This document shows, in pieces, positions 7,043 through 14,680 of a stretch of DNA of 24,363 nt (positions are counted from its first letter, which is position 1; each line of letters starts with the position of its first letter). The stretch is taken from the NCBI GenBank assembly GCA_022732315.1, contig JAIJUV010000020.1, forward strand, positions 1-24,363. The letters run 5' to 3'. The notes under the pieces were generated by a model. It was given only the letters and a program-made list of their open reading frames with translations, did not search any database and had not been told where the DNA came from. The translations under genes were made by a program, and so were the position numbers. The DNA comes from Prevotella sp. (GTDB lineage Bacteria; Bacteroidota; Bacteroidia; Bacteroidales; Bacteroidaceae).

Positions 7043-9550
7043 CTATTCCTTCACTTCCTGTGAAGCCTTCTTGCGTCTCTTCACTTCCACTCCTATACCT
7101 ATTATAATAAGGAGTACGAGAACGCCATAACCGATGTAAGCGATGGTCTCGGTGTTCTTCAGCGACTGAGGATGGAAGTCGAGCACCACCTTGTGGCTGC
7201 CTGCCTTCACGTTCAGGGCACGCAGAATGTAATCCACTCTGCCCAGCTCCACAGGCTCTCCATCCACCGTAGCCGTCCAGCCCGGATAGTAAATCTCAGA
7301 GAAGACGATGACACCACCCTTGCTTGACTTCACCTCGTAAGTCAGGTTGTTTGGCTTATACTGAACCATCTTCACCACCGAAGTATCATCCTGCTTTACG
7401 CTCTGATCCAATTGCTCCTTGAACTTGGCATCAGCCACAGCCACATGGCGGAGGTTCACCTTGCCCACGCCCTCGATTTCCTCGTTGGCATTGTTCACAT
7501 ACTTCACCTCATCCACAAACCAGGCATTGCCGTAAGCGTATGGATTCTGCACCGGAACGGTCTGACCGCCCTGCAGAGGCATGATGAAATATTTGGTGTT
7601 CAGCATGTTCAACACTGGGAAGATGCTGTCGCCGTTCACCTTGGTCATGTCGCCGCCGGCAGCAGCCACAGCCTGCATGGTCTTCTGCATCTCCGGAGCA
7701 ATATGCGCATCAATCATCTCCTGATAACGGCGCAGCTTGGCAGCATGATAACCGCCGATGCTCTTATGATAGTAAGAGGTCTCATTCTCATTGAAGGTAT
7801 TCGATGCCAGATTGAGCACACGATAGTCGAGCGACTTGTCACGACAGATAATCTTGTCGGTCTCCGTCATCTGCTGAGGTGCATCACGCTCAATCTTATC
7901 TACAAACATATCATCGTAGAGATAACGCTTGTTCACCATCCACATATCCACCAGACAGAGCACGGCGATACCGGCAATCATGAACTCGGCACCCAGCTTC
8001 TTCATCTTGTAAAGCATCAGGAAGCCGAAGCCGATGAGGATAATCCAGAACGAACGCCAGCAGTCGGATGTAAAGATGCCCTTACGGATTTCGATGAGGT
8101 TGCTCATCAGCGGACCCTGATATTCGGCAGGCAACTGCTGCAGCGCCTGGGTCTCCTGCACGGAGATGAAATCAGGGAAGAATACGCTTGGCATCAGGGC
8201 GAAAAGCAGACAGAAACCTGCCGTCAGACCCAAACTGGCATATACATATTTTATCTTGGTGGTCAGCACCTCAGGCTCATCCACCAGTTTCTTCAGCGCC
8301 ATCATCGCCAGCAGCGGGATGGTAAACTCGGCTATCACGAGGATGGATGCCACCGTTCGGAACTTGGCATACATCGGGATATAATCCAGGAAGAAATTGG
8401 TAAACGGCATGAAGTTTCTACCCCAGGAGAGCAGGATGCTCAGGATGGTGGCAGCCAGCAAAGCCCACTTCATCGGACCCTTTACAATAAAGAGACCCAG
8501 GATGAAGAGCATGCAGACGAAGGCTCCCACATAAACCGGACCGCTCGTGCCAGGCTGGTTGCCCCAGTACTGACCCAGCTGCTGATAAATCTGCACAAAG
8601 TTAGGATCAGCCTTCTCCATCGCCTTCTCGTTATGAGAAAGAGGCACAGAGGCACCACCCTTGGCATCAGGAATCATCAGTGTCCAGGTTTCGTCGATGC
8701 CGTAACTCCACTGGGTGATATAATCTCTATCCAATCCGCTACTAGTCTGATTGACAGCGTTTTTCTTCACCAGCTCACTCTTTCCGCGCATGGTTTCCTG
8801 TCCATACTGCCAGGTGTGATAAAGGTTGGTCAGGTTGAGCGAGATACCGATGAGGGCACCCACCACGCACACCGCCGTAGCCTTTCCGAAACGGGCGAGT
8901 TCTCCCTTCCTGATGGCATCCACCAAGTAGGCAATCACCATGAAGAGGATGATGAAGAGATAGTAATAAGTCATCTGCACGTGGTTGGCATTCACCTCGA
9001 AAGCCGAGAAGATGGCGGTGAGGAGCAAGCCTTTCAGATACTTACCCCGGTAAGCCAGCACCACGCCCGCAATCATTGGCGGCAGATAGGCAAGCGCCCA
9101 CACCTTCCAGATATGACCGGCGGCGATGATGATAAAGAAGTAGGACGAGAATGCCCAGATGATACTTCCCAATGCAGCCAGCGACTGTCGGAAATCGAAG
9201 GCTCGCAGCATGATATAGAAGCCCAGAAGATAGACAAACACATACCATACATAGTCGGGTAACCACAGGTGATAAGCCTTCGTCACCTGGTCGAGCACCT
9301 TGGTACTTCCATACGAAGGTGCAATCTGGTAAGTCGGCATACCACCAAACACGGAGTTAGTCCAGCGAGTCGTCTCGCCGGTCTGCTGCTGGAAGAGTTC
9401 CTTCTCGTGTCCCAATCCCTTGCTTGCCGAAGAGTCGTGACGGAACAGGATTCGTCCGTCCATGTCGGCAGGCATGAAGTACACGAAGGAAATCACCGCA
9501 AAAACAATCACCACTAGAATATCTAGCAGATACTTCTTCAAAAAATTCAT
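7043..9550 (-). CDS. YfhO-family multi-pass membrane protein (GT-C-like)
   Basis: An 835-residue inner-membrane protein: a short cytoplasmic start (MNFLKKYLLD), about a dozen hydrophobic helices through residue about 540, a large soluble extracytoplasmic domain (about 560-790), and a final helix followed by a basic tail (VKRRKKASQEVKE). This architecture, with FGGMPTYQI in the first outer loop, is that of YfhO proteins. In Firmicutes YfhO helps glycosylate wall polymers from lipid-linked sugars; its role in Bacteroidota is not known. An in-frame TTG at 9583 overlaps the -7 promoter box, so translation must begin at the ATG at 9550. It is first in an operon with the GSCFA gene (15 bases downstream) and murF-alr. 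Confidence 0.85.
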   Translation of the reverse strand: MNFLKKYLLDILVVIVFAVISFVYFMPADMDGRILFRHDSSASKGLGHEKELFQQQTGETTRWTNSVFGGMPTYQIAPSYGSTKVLDQVTKAYHLWLPDYVWYVFVYLLGFYIMLRAFDFRQSLAALGSIIWAFSSYFFIIIAAGHIWKVWALAYLPPMIAGVVLAYRGKYLKGLLLTAIFSAFEVNANHVQMTYYYLFIILFMVIAYLVDAIRKGELARFGKATAVCVVGALIGISLNLTNLYHTWQYGQETMRGKSELVKKNAVNQTSSGLDRDYITQWSYGIDETWTLMIPDAKGGASVPLSHNEKAMEKADPNFVQIYQQLGQYWGNQPGTSGPVYVGAFVCMLFILGLFIVKGPMKWALLAATILSILLSWGRNFMPFTNFFLDYIPMYAKFRTVASILVIAEFTIPLLAMMALKKLVDEPEVLTTKIKYVYASLGLTAGFCLLFALMPSVFFPDFISVQETQALQQLPAEYQGPLMSNLIEIRKGIFTSDCWRSFWIILIGFGFLMLYKMKKLGAEFMIAGIAVLCLVDMWMVNKRYLYDDMFVDKIERDAPQQMTETDKIICRDKSLDYRVLNLASNTFNENETSYYHKSIGGYHAAKLRRYQEMIDAHIAPEMQKTMQAVAAAGGDMTKVNGDSIFPVLNMLNTKYFIMPLQGGQTVPVQNPYAYGNAWFVDEVKYVNNANEEIEGVGKVNLRHVAVADAKFKEQLDQSVKQDDTSVVKMVQYKPNNLTYEVKSSKGGVIVFSEIYYPGWTATVDGEPVELGRVDYILRALNVKAGSHKVVLDFHPQSLKNTETIAYIGYGVLVLLIIIGIGVEVKRRKKASQEVKE

Positions 9551-9580
9551 TTTTCTATATAAACGTTTATAATTTGCTTG

Positions 9581-9611
9581 CAAAGATAATGAGAAATGAA
9601 GAATCTACAAA
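9581..9611 (-). promoter_or_regulatory. Promoter of yfhO-GSCFA-murF/alr operon
   Basis: On the minus strand the -33 box TTTG (9608-9611), a 19-base spacer and the -7 box TATCTTTG (9581-9588) match the Bacteroidota sigma-ABfr consensus exactly. The -7 box lies 30 bases upstream of the chosen yfhO ATG, which decides that start. Confidence 0.8.
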
Positions 9612-9643
9612 ATAAAAAAAGAAACTTTTTACTTTTTTTATCG

Positions 9644-9659
9644 CATAAACCGGTTTATG
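9644..9659. promoter_or_regulatory. Perfect 16-base palindrome between divergent promoters
   Basis: CATAAACCGGTTTATG is fully self-complementary and lies in the 270-base gap between yfhO and the outer-membrane barrel gene. It is about 33 bases upstream of the yfhO -33 box and about 80 bases upstream of the barrel-gene -7 box. It looks like a dimeric regulator site; no T run follows on either side to suggest a terminator. Confidence 0.5.
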
Positions 9660-9736
9660 TCCCCATCGGCTTACTCATATAGGGTTTTTCCTCCATCTTT
9701 TAGGGATTCCCTCGCAGCGGCTTTCTTAAAATATAT

Positions 9737-9744
9737 TACCTTTG
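9737..9744 (+). promoter_or_regulatory. -7 promoter box for barrel-mtnN-luxS genes
   Basis: TACCTTTG matches TAnnTTTG and lies about 77 bases upstream of the barrel gene ATG. No TTTG is visible at the -33 distance. Confidence 0.6.
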
Positions 9745-9820
9745 CATTGACAAGACAATATTTCTTCACCCCCATACGTTATAATAGTCAGTAACATTAA
9801 AATAAAAGGAACAAAAAAAC

Positions 9821-10498
9821 ATGAAAAGAATTGTATTCTTCCTGATGGCAATGCTCATGATAGCACTCCCATCATCAGCACAGAACTATAAGAATAGTCA
9901 ATACTACAACGAGAAGACGGGTCATCTCGACTACAAGTTCAACAATTATCTGGGCGAAGCCTACCTGGGCGTGCGCCTCGGTCCTGCCTTCACTTACGTT
10001 ACTTCCGACGATGCCCGCCTGGATGGCGGCAAATGGCAGACCGGTCTCAACGTGGGTGTTGTAGGCGGTTTTGCGCTCAGCGAGTCAACTCCAGTATTCA
10101 TGGAGACGGGTCTCTACTATATAGAAAAAGGTGGAAAGAAAGACCTGGGCGGAGGCAAGAAGATGACCTACGACCTCAACTACCTGGAGATTCCGGTGCT
10201 CGTGAAATACAAGTACGAGGTGGATACCGATTTCACCGTTGAGCCGTTTGCCGGTGGATATTTCGCCATGGGCGTGGGCGGCAAGATCAAGAACTTTGCC
10301 GAGCGTGAGGCTCAGAGCTCCTTCAGAAGCAACAACTTCAGAAGATTCGACGGCGGTCTGCGCCTCGGATGCGGCGTGGGCTACGACATGTTCTATGCCG
10401 ACCTCACCTACGATCTGGGACTTGCCAACATCTGCCACGACGATTTCGACAAGGCAAGAAACAGAGCCCTGATCTTCAACTTTGGCGTAAACTTCTAA
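9821..10498 (+). CDS. Outer-membrane beta-barrel protein (OMP_b-brl type)
   Basis: A 225-residue secreted protein with a clear signal peptide, MKRIVFFLMAMLMIALPSSA, cleaved before QNYKN. The rest alternates polar and hydrophobic residues with many Gly and aromatic residues: YLGVRLGPAFTYV, GLNVGVVGGFAL, YLEIPVLVKYKYEV, FAGGYFAMGVGG, GLRLGCGVGYDMFYADLTYDLGLANI. It ends in NFGVNF with a terminal Phe, typical of outer-membrane barrels. It resembles the small porin-like barrel family common in Bacteroidota; the cargo or function is unknown. mtnN begins 57 bases downstream with no terminator between, so it may be co-transcribed with mtnN and luxS, although no functional link is evident. Confidence 0.85.
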   Translation: MKRIVFFLMAMLMIALPSSAQNYKNSQYYNEKTGHLDYKFNNYLGEAYLGVRLGPAFTYVTSDDARLDGGKWQTGLNVGVVGGFALSESTPVFMETGLYYIEKGGKKDLGGGKKMTYDLNYLEIPVLVKYKYEVDTDFTVEPFAGGYFAMGVGGKIKNFAEREAQSSFRSNNFRRFDGGLRLGCGVGYDMFYADLTYDLGLANICHDDFDKARNRALIFNFGVNF

Positions 10499-10555
10499 TT
10501 TTTCAAAACAGAAAAGAAATCAGCAGATAGCAGATATCAGAATTTATCAATAGAA

Positions 10556-11254
10556 ATGAGAATAGGAATTATCGTTGCGATGGACAAGGAGTTCGCGCAA
10601 CTCAAGACATTATTGACAGAATCGCAGACAGAGCGAAAGAATCAGAAAGACTTCGTTATCGGAAAGATTGGTGCCAACGAAGTAGTGATGCAGCAGTGCG
10701 GCATCGGTAAGGTGAACAGTACCATCGGAGCGGTGGAGATGATTGATAACTATCATCCCGACCTCGTCATCTCTTCAGGCGTTGCCGGAGGTGCCGACAT
10801 CAACCTCAATGTAACCGAAGTGGTGGTAGCCACCAACTGCGTATACCACGATGCCTACTGCGGCGACGAGTGCGAGTACGGTCAGATTCTCGGCATGCCA
10901 GCCACCTTCAAGACTCCACAGGAGTATGTGGAGAAGGCGCTTGCCATCAACAACCTGCCCGACAACAAGCACCCAAAGATTCATGCCGGACAGATAGTAA
11001 GCGGCGAGTGGTTTGTAGACAGCAAGGAGAAGATGCGTTCCATCCTGGAGCACTTTCCTCATGCCATGGCCGTGGATATGGAGAGCTGCTCCATCGCCCA
11101 GACCTGCCACATCTACAAGACGCCGTTCATCTCCTTCCGCATCATCAGCGATGTGCCTCTGAAGGATACCAAGGCGCAGATGTACTTCGATTTCTGGGCA
11201 AAAATGGCAGAAGGCTCGTTCAATGTCACCAAGGCTTTCCTCGAAAGTCTGTAA
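10556..11254 (+). CDS. mtnN: 5'-methylthioadenosine/S-adenosylhomocysteine nucleosidase
   Basis: The enzyme (MTAN, Pfs; EC 3.2.2.9) cleaves adenine from methylthioadenosine and S-adenosylhomocysteine in the cytosol, feeding methionine recovery and making S-ribosylhomocysteine for LuxS. The 232-residue length is normal. The catalytic set is visible: Glu12 in VAMDKEF, the substrate-binding Glu176 in AVDMES, and the general acid Asp199 in RIISDV, close to E. coli numbering 12, 174 and 197. SSGVAGGAD at about 73-81 matches the conserved core. luxS starts 26 bases downstream; the pair makes a complete SAH detoxification route and therefore AI-2 precursor. Confidence 0.95.
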   Translation: MRIGIIVAMDKEFAQLKTLLTESQTERKNQKDFVIGKIGANEVVMQQCGIGKVNSTIGAVEMIDNYHPDLVISSGVAGGADINLNVTEVVVATNCVYHDAYCGDECEYGQILGMPATFKTPQEYVEKALAINNLPDNKHPKIHAGQIVSGEWFVDSKEKMRSILEHFPHAMAVDMESCSIAQTCHIYKTPFISFRIISDVPLKDTKAQMYFDFWAKMAEGSFNVTKAFLESL

Positions 11255-11280
11255 ACTATCAATTATAAATTATAAACCAT

Positions 11281-11766
11281 ATGAATAAGATTCCAAGTTT
11301 CACCATCAATCATAACAAGCTGCTCCGCGGCATCTACGTAAGCCGCAAGGACGAAGTAGGCGGAGAAGTAGTCACCACCTTCGATATCCGCATGAAGGTG
11401 CCTAACCAGGAGCCTTGCCTCCACAACGGTGCCATCCACACCATCGAGCACCTGGCTGCCACCTACCTCCGAAACGACGAGGAGTGGAAAGACCGCATCA
11501 TCTATTGGGGACCGATGGGATGCCTCACCGGCAACTACCTCCTCATCCGTGGCGACCTGCAGAGCAAGGACATCGTGCCGCTGATGCAGCGCACCTTCCA
11601 GTTCATCGCCGACTTCGAAGGCGAAATTCCAGGACAGGCAGCCAAGGATTGCGGCAACTATCTGCTCCACGACCTGCCAATGGCAAAGTATGAATCCAAG
11701 AAGTATCTCGAAGAGGTACTCAACTGTATCACAGAACAGAATCTGATTTATCCTACCCAGGATTAA
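11281..11766 (+). CDS. luxS: S-ribosylhomocysteine lyase
   Basis: LuxS (EC 4.4.1.21) splits S-ribosylhomocysteine into homocysteine and 4,5-dihydroxy-2,3-pentanedione, the precursor of autoinducer 2. The 161-residue chain has the metal-binding HTIEH motif (His53, His57, with general base Glu56), the third metal ligand Cys124 in AKDCGN, and the catalytic Cys81 in WGPMGCLTGNY. All essential residues are present and the length is typical. It is the last gene of the mtnN-luxS unit and is followed by a tandem repeat and a strong terminator. A metabolic role in methyl recycling is secure; signalling by AI-2 in this organism is inference. Confidence 0.96.
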   Translation: MNKIPSFTINHNKLLRGIYVSRKDEVGGEVVTTFDIRMKVPNQEPCLHNGAIHTIEHLAATYLRNDEEWKDRIIYWGPMGCLTGNYLLIRGDLQSKDIVPLMQRTFQFIADFEGEIPGQAAKDCGNYLLHDLPMAKYESKKYLEEVLNCITEQNLIYPTQD

Positions 11767-11814
11767 TCATCCATCGTCTTAGGATATCATCCATCGTCTT
11801 AGGATATCACCCAT
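11766..11814. repeat. 20-base tandem repeat, about 2.4 copies, after luxS
   Basis: The unit ATCATCCATCGTCTTAGGAT occurs at 11766-11785 and again, identical, at 11786-11805, followed by a partial copy ATCACCCAT. The first base is the last base of the luxS stop codon. It lies between the luxS stop and its terminator. Confidence 0.9.
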
Positions 11815-11825
11815 ATTATCACCAG

Positions 11826-11851
11826 CGCCCGCAAATGAGAATTTGCGGGCG
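11826..11851 (+). terminator. Rho-independent terminator after luxS
   Basis: CGCCCGCAAAT pairs perfectly with ATTTGCGGGCG around a GAGA tetraloop, followed by TTTATATTTAATT. An 11-base-pair GC-rich stem with a T-rich tail ends the mtnN-luxS transcript. Confidence 0.88.
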
Positions 11852-11876
11852 TTTATATTTAATTAACCAGAAAAGT

Positions 11877-11907
11877 TTTGCAGCCATCCATAAAAACTAT
11901 ATCTTTG
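11877..11907 (+). promoter_or_regulatory. Promoter of the GH29 fucosidase operon
   Basis: TTTG (11877-11880), a 19-base spacer and TATCTTTG (11900-11907) form a consensus Bacteroidota promoter. It gives a leader of roughly 115 bases to the chosen GH29 ATG. Unlike the GH95 promoter, its -33 box is intact. Confidence 0.78.
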
Positions 11908-12028
11908 CAGCTGAAATTTATTATTAACAATCGCCAGTTTTGACAATATATAAAATAATAATAACTATAACAATATATCAACTTCTCTTATGATAAGAAT
12001 AAAGTGTATCGATTTAAATACGACAACC

Positions 12029-13546
12029 ATGAACATCAAAAAAGTTTTTGTCGGAGTGTCACTCATCATGTCTGCCATGGCGGGTCACTCCCAGAGTGCA
12101 TTCCAAGTTAAGCAGCAGTCGTTGCCGAATCCCGACAACGAGCCCGCAGCTGTTTTCCCTGTTCCAAGCAATCGCCAGATGAAGTGGCAGGAGACGGAGT
12201 TCTACGCCTTCTTCCATTACGGCATGAACACCTATACCAACCGCGAGTGGGGACTGGGAAGTGAAGATGTTACCCTTTTTGCGCCTACCACAAAACCTAA
12301 TCCGGCTCAGTGGCTCAAGGCGGTGAAGGCAGCGGGCATGAAGGGCGGCATCGCCGTGGTGAAGCATCACGATGGCTTCTGCCTCTGGCCTACAGCCACC
12401 ACCGACCACTCCATCGTCAATGCTGGAAACGAGAACGGAAAGAATACCAACATTCCGCGCGACTTCGCCCAGGCTGCACGCAAACTGGACATGAAATATG
12501 GTTTCTATGTCTCACCATGGGATAGAAACAGCGTATACTATGGCACCGAAAAATATGTGAACGATGTCTTCCTCCGCCAGTGCGCAGAATTGGCTCAGTA
12601 CGGAAAAGACCAGTTTGAAATGTGGTTCGATGGTGCCAACGGCGGCGACGGATACTACGGCGGACGCAATACCACCGTGAACGTAGACCGTTCTACCTAT
12701 TATGATATTCCGAACCTCAGAGACTCCATCCACAAGGTTTGCCCCGATATCATCCTCTGGGGTGTGGGTGCCGAGTCAAGATGGATTGGCAACGAGGCTG
12801 GATGGGCTGGCGAAACCAACTGGCTCACCGACGAAAGAGGTTATGCCCCTGAAAGCAACGGTATGTATGGCACCGAAGACGGATGGCAGTGGGACCCGGG
12901 AGAGAGCGACGCCAAGCTCACCGACAAGGGATGGTTCTGGCACGAAGGCGAAAAACCTCTCTCTGTGGAGCGCCTCTTCCAGATGTATCTCGAAACCGTG
13001 GGCAGAAACGCCACCCTCATTCTGAACTGTCCTCCCGACAAGAGAGGTTTGCTGCCTGATGCCGACGTGCGCGTGCTCAAGGAAATGGGCAATATGATCC
13101 GCACCCGTCTGGGCAAGGACCTGGCTCAGAAGGCCAAGGTTTCCGTAAGCAACACCCGCCAGGCAGGAGCTAAGCGCAACTATGCCGCCAGAAACCTGAC
13201 CGACAACAATAAGAATACCTATTGGGCTACTGATGATGGCGTAAAGCAGGCTACCATCACCTTCAGCTGGGATAAGCCACAAACCCTGCGCTATGTGGAT
13301 ATGATGGAGTACATCCGCAAGGGTCAGCGAGTAAGAAAATTCCATATCGAAATCTCGGAAGATGGAAATACATGGAAACCTATCGCCGAAAAGTGCACCA
13401 CTACCACCATCGGATACAAGCGCATCATCCCGCTGAACGGCAGCACATCAGACAGTTACGGCAAGGGCTATCAGGCTAAGGGTTTGAAGATTGTCATCGA
13501 CGACAGCAAGGCTTGTCCGCTGTTGCATTCCATAAAAGTATTTTAA
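12029..13546 (+). CDS. Secreted alpha-L-fucosidase, GH29, with C-terminal beta-sandwich domain
   Basis: Cleaves terminal alpha-L-fucose from glycans. The ATG at 12029 gives a signal peptide, MNIKKVFVGVSLIMSAMAGH, cut near SQSAF; an in-frame ATG at 11990 would put a polar 13-residue tail before it and is less likely. In 505 residues the GH29 barrel spans about 45-360: FHYGMNTYTNREWG, KHHDGFCLWPTATTDHS, and the catalytic nucleophile Asp201 in FEMWFDGANGGDG. The nearby ETNWLTDERGYAPE region is the usual place for the acid/base, which I cannot fix by eye. Residues about 365-505 form a discoidin (F5/8 type C)-like domain (YAARNLTDNNKNTYWATDD), a probable glycan-binding module. The next gene follows after 22 bases. 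Linkage preference cannot be told from sequence alone. Confidence 0.92.
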   Translation: MNIKKVFVGVSLIMSAMAGHSQSAFQVKQQSLPNPDNEPAAVFPVPSNRQMKWQETEFYAFFHYGMNTYTNREWGLGSEDVTLFAPTTKPNPAQWLKAVKAAGMKGGIAVVKHHDGFCLWPTATTDHSIVNAGNENGKNTNIPRDFAQAARKLDMKYGFYVSPWDRNSVYYGTEKYVNDVFLRQCAELAQYGKDQFEMWFDGANGGDGYYGGRNTTVNVDRSTYYDIPNLRDSIHKVCPDIILWGVGAESRWIGNEAGWAGETNWLTDERGYAPESNGMYGTEDGWQWDPGESDAKLTDKGWFWHEGEKPLSVERLFQMYLETVGRNATLILNCPPDKRGLLPDADVRVLKEMGNMIRTRLGKDLAQKAKVSVSNTRQAGAKRNYAARNLTDNNKNTYWATDDGVKQATITFSWDKPQTLRYVDMMEYIRKGQRVRKFHIEISEDGNTWKPIAEKCTTTTIGYKRIIPLNGSTSDSYGKGYQAKGLKIVIDDSKACPLLHSIKVF

Positions 13547-13568
13547 ACTTTTTCTCTACACCAAGAAC

Positions 13569-14477
13569 ATGAAGAAATTACTCATAGCATTGTGCCTGTT
13601 GCCATTGGCAGTAATGGGACAGGAAATTAAGTTCGACACCCAGGATTACAAATCCGTGGGAGTTTACGATAGATGGGAGCATTCCCCATTCCGCACAGGA
13701 GAACTGGCTGGCAACTGCGCAGTAGTAGACAATCCCGACCTCACCAACAATCCCAACCCGAAGGTGCTCGCCTTCCAGCGTTCACGCCTGGCATCCAACA
13801 TCTTCGGTGCAAGAATTGATCTGAAGAAGCCGATAGCACTAGGTCCTGCAGGAAAAGTGGTTCACGTGCTCATCAACCGTCCGATGGAAGGCCGCGTGAT
13901 GCTGGTTGGTCTCGGCAAGCGCAGAGACAGAGCCGGACAGTCGCAGGAAGTAGAGCAGTTCTGGATTAAATCCACCACTCCGGTTCCTGCCGGTCAGTGG
14001 GCTGATGCCGTTTTCCCTATCAAGAGTGCCGAGGGTGTGGATATCTACAGTCTGGTAGTGGTTCCTCACGCCGAGTCACCTCACGAGATGAAGCAGGATG
14101 CCGTGGTGTATATCGATGATATCAATATCCACCTGACCAACGCCCCTCGCATCACCCTGCTGAAGACAGAAGGTGCAGCGAAGAAGAAGGCTCACAGCGA
14201 CTTCGTATCCGTTACCGAGGCCAACCGCAACGGTATGGTGACAGCCGCCGACGGAACCACCCTCAACAACCACAAGGTGGCATACGGCAAGGCATTCAAG
14301 GTAAAGATGGTACCAGCCCCAGGCTTCACCTACGGCGATTTCACCATCACGCATGGAGATAAGGTAGAAAGCATCAAGAAGACTGCCATAGCCAAGGATG
14401 GCACGTATACCATCCCAGCCCAATGGATGGATGGCAATGTAACCATCGAGTGCATCTTTATTTCTACAAGTAAATAA
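13569..14477 (+). CDS. Secreted two-domain beta-sandwich protein of unknown function
   Basis: I do not recognise a named family. The 302-residue protein has a signal peptide (MKKLLIALCLLPLAVMG, then QEIKF). Residues about 20-190 are rich in alternating strands and contain NNPNPKVLAFQRSR, VVHVLINRPMEGRVMLVG and a closing VVYIDDINIHL. This resembles the jelly-roll carbohydrate-binding or lectin-like domains that accompany Bacteroidota glycoside hydrolases. Residues about 210-302 form a second strand-rich domain (NGMVTAADGT, KVKMVPAPGFTYGDFTITHG, YTIPAQWMDGNVTIECIF), like tail domains I recall on Prevotella secreted enzymes. No catalytic motif is visible. It is 22 bases downstream of the GH29 gene and upstream of a hairpin terminator, so it is probably an accessory glycan-binding protein of the fucosidase. 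Function is inference. Confidence 0.72.
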   Translation: MKKLLIALCLLPLAVMGQEIKFDTQDYKSVGVYDRWEHSPFRTGELAGNCAVVDNPDLTNNPNPKVLAFQRSRLASNIFGARIDLKKPIALGPAGKVVHVLINRPMEGRVMLVGLGKRRDRAGQSQEVEQFWIKSTTPVPAGQWADAVFPIKSAEGVDIYSLVVVPHAESPHEMKQDAVVYIDDINIHLTNAPRITLLKTEGAAKKKAHSDFVSVTEANRNGMVTAADGTTLNNHKVAYGKAFKVKMVPAPGFTYGDFTITHGDKVESIKKTAIAKDGTYTIPAQWMDGNVTIECIFISTSK

Positions 14478-14501
14478 ACAAGAAATACGCCCCAAATACG
14501 T

Positions 14502-14569
14502 TTCACCCTTCACAACTTGCAAATAACCAGCTATGTTACTGCAAGTTGGAAGGGTGAATTAAGTTTTTT
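14502..14569 (+). terminator. Long-stem terminator after the GH29 operon
   Basis: TTCACCCTTCACAACTTGCA (14502-14521) pairs with 14540-14558 along 19 base pairs with one bulged A, loop 18 bases. It is followed by AATTAAG and six T. It separates the fucosidase operon from the regulator gene. Confidence 0.75.
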
Positions 14570-14608
14570 CCTAAAACTGCTGCCAAGAAGACTAAAATCC
14601 CCATAAAC

Positions 14609-14642
14609 TTTGCCAAACTCTGCAATATTTTTATTATCTTTG
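14609..14642 (+). promoter_or_regulatory. Promoter of the AraC-type membrane regulator
   Basis: TATCTTTG at 14635-14642 matches the -7 consensus; TTTG at 14609-14612 is 22 bases upstream, slightly long for the usual 19-21. The leader to the ATG at 14681 would be about 30 bases. Confidence 0.62.
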
Positions 14643-14680
14643 CATCCAAAATATACAAACGACTAGACAAATTGGAAAAA

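Noticed and set aside
7412..9262. A 616-codon open frame on the plus strand, opposite yfhO
   Set aside because: It lies wholly antisense to a clear membrane protein gene, its product is rich in His, Gln and Arg without a domain pattern, and no promoter precedes it.
9551..9583. Upstream TTG start for yfhO adding 11 residues
   Set aside because: The TTG overlaps the -7 box TATCTTTG of a consensus promoter, so it would lie upstream of the transcript start.
11990..12028. Upstream ATG for the GH29 gene adding 13 residues
   Set aside because: The second ATG starts a standard signal peptide; the longer form would put a polar stretch before it.
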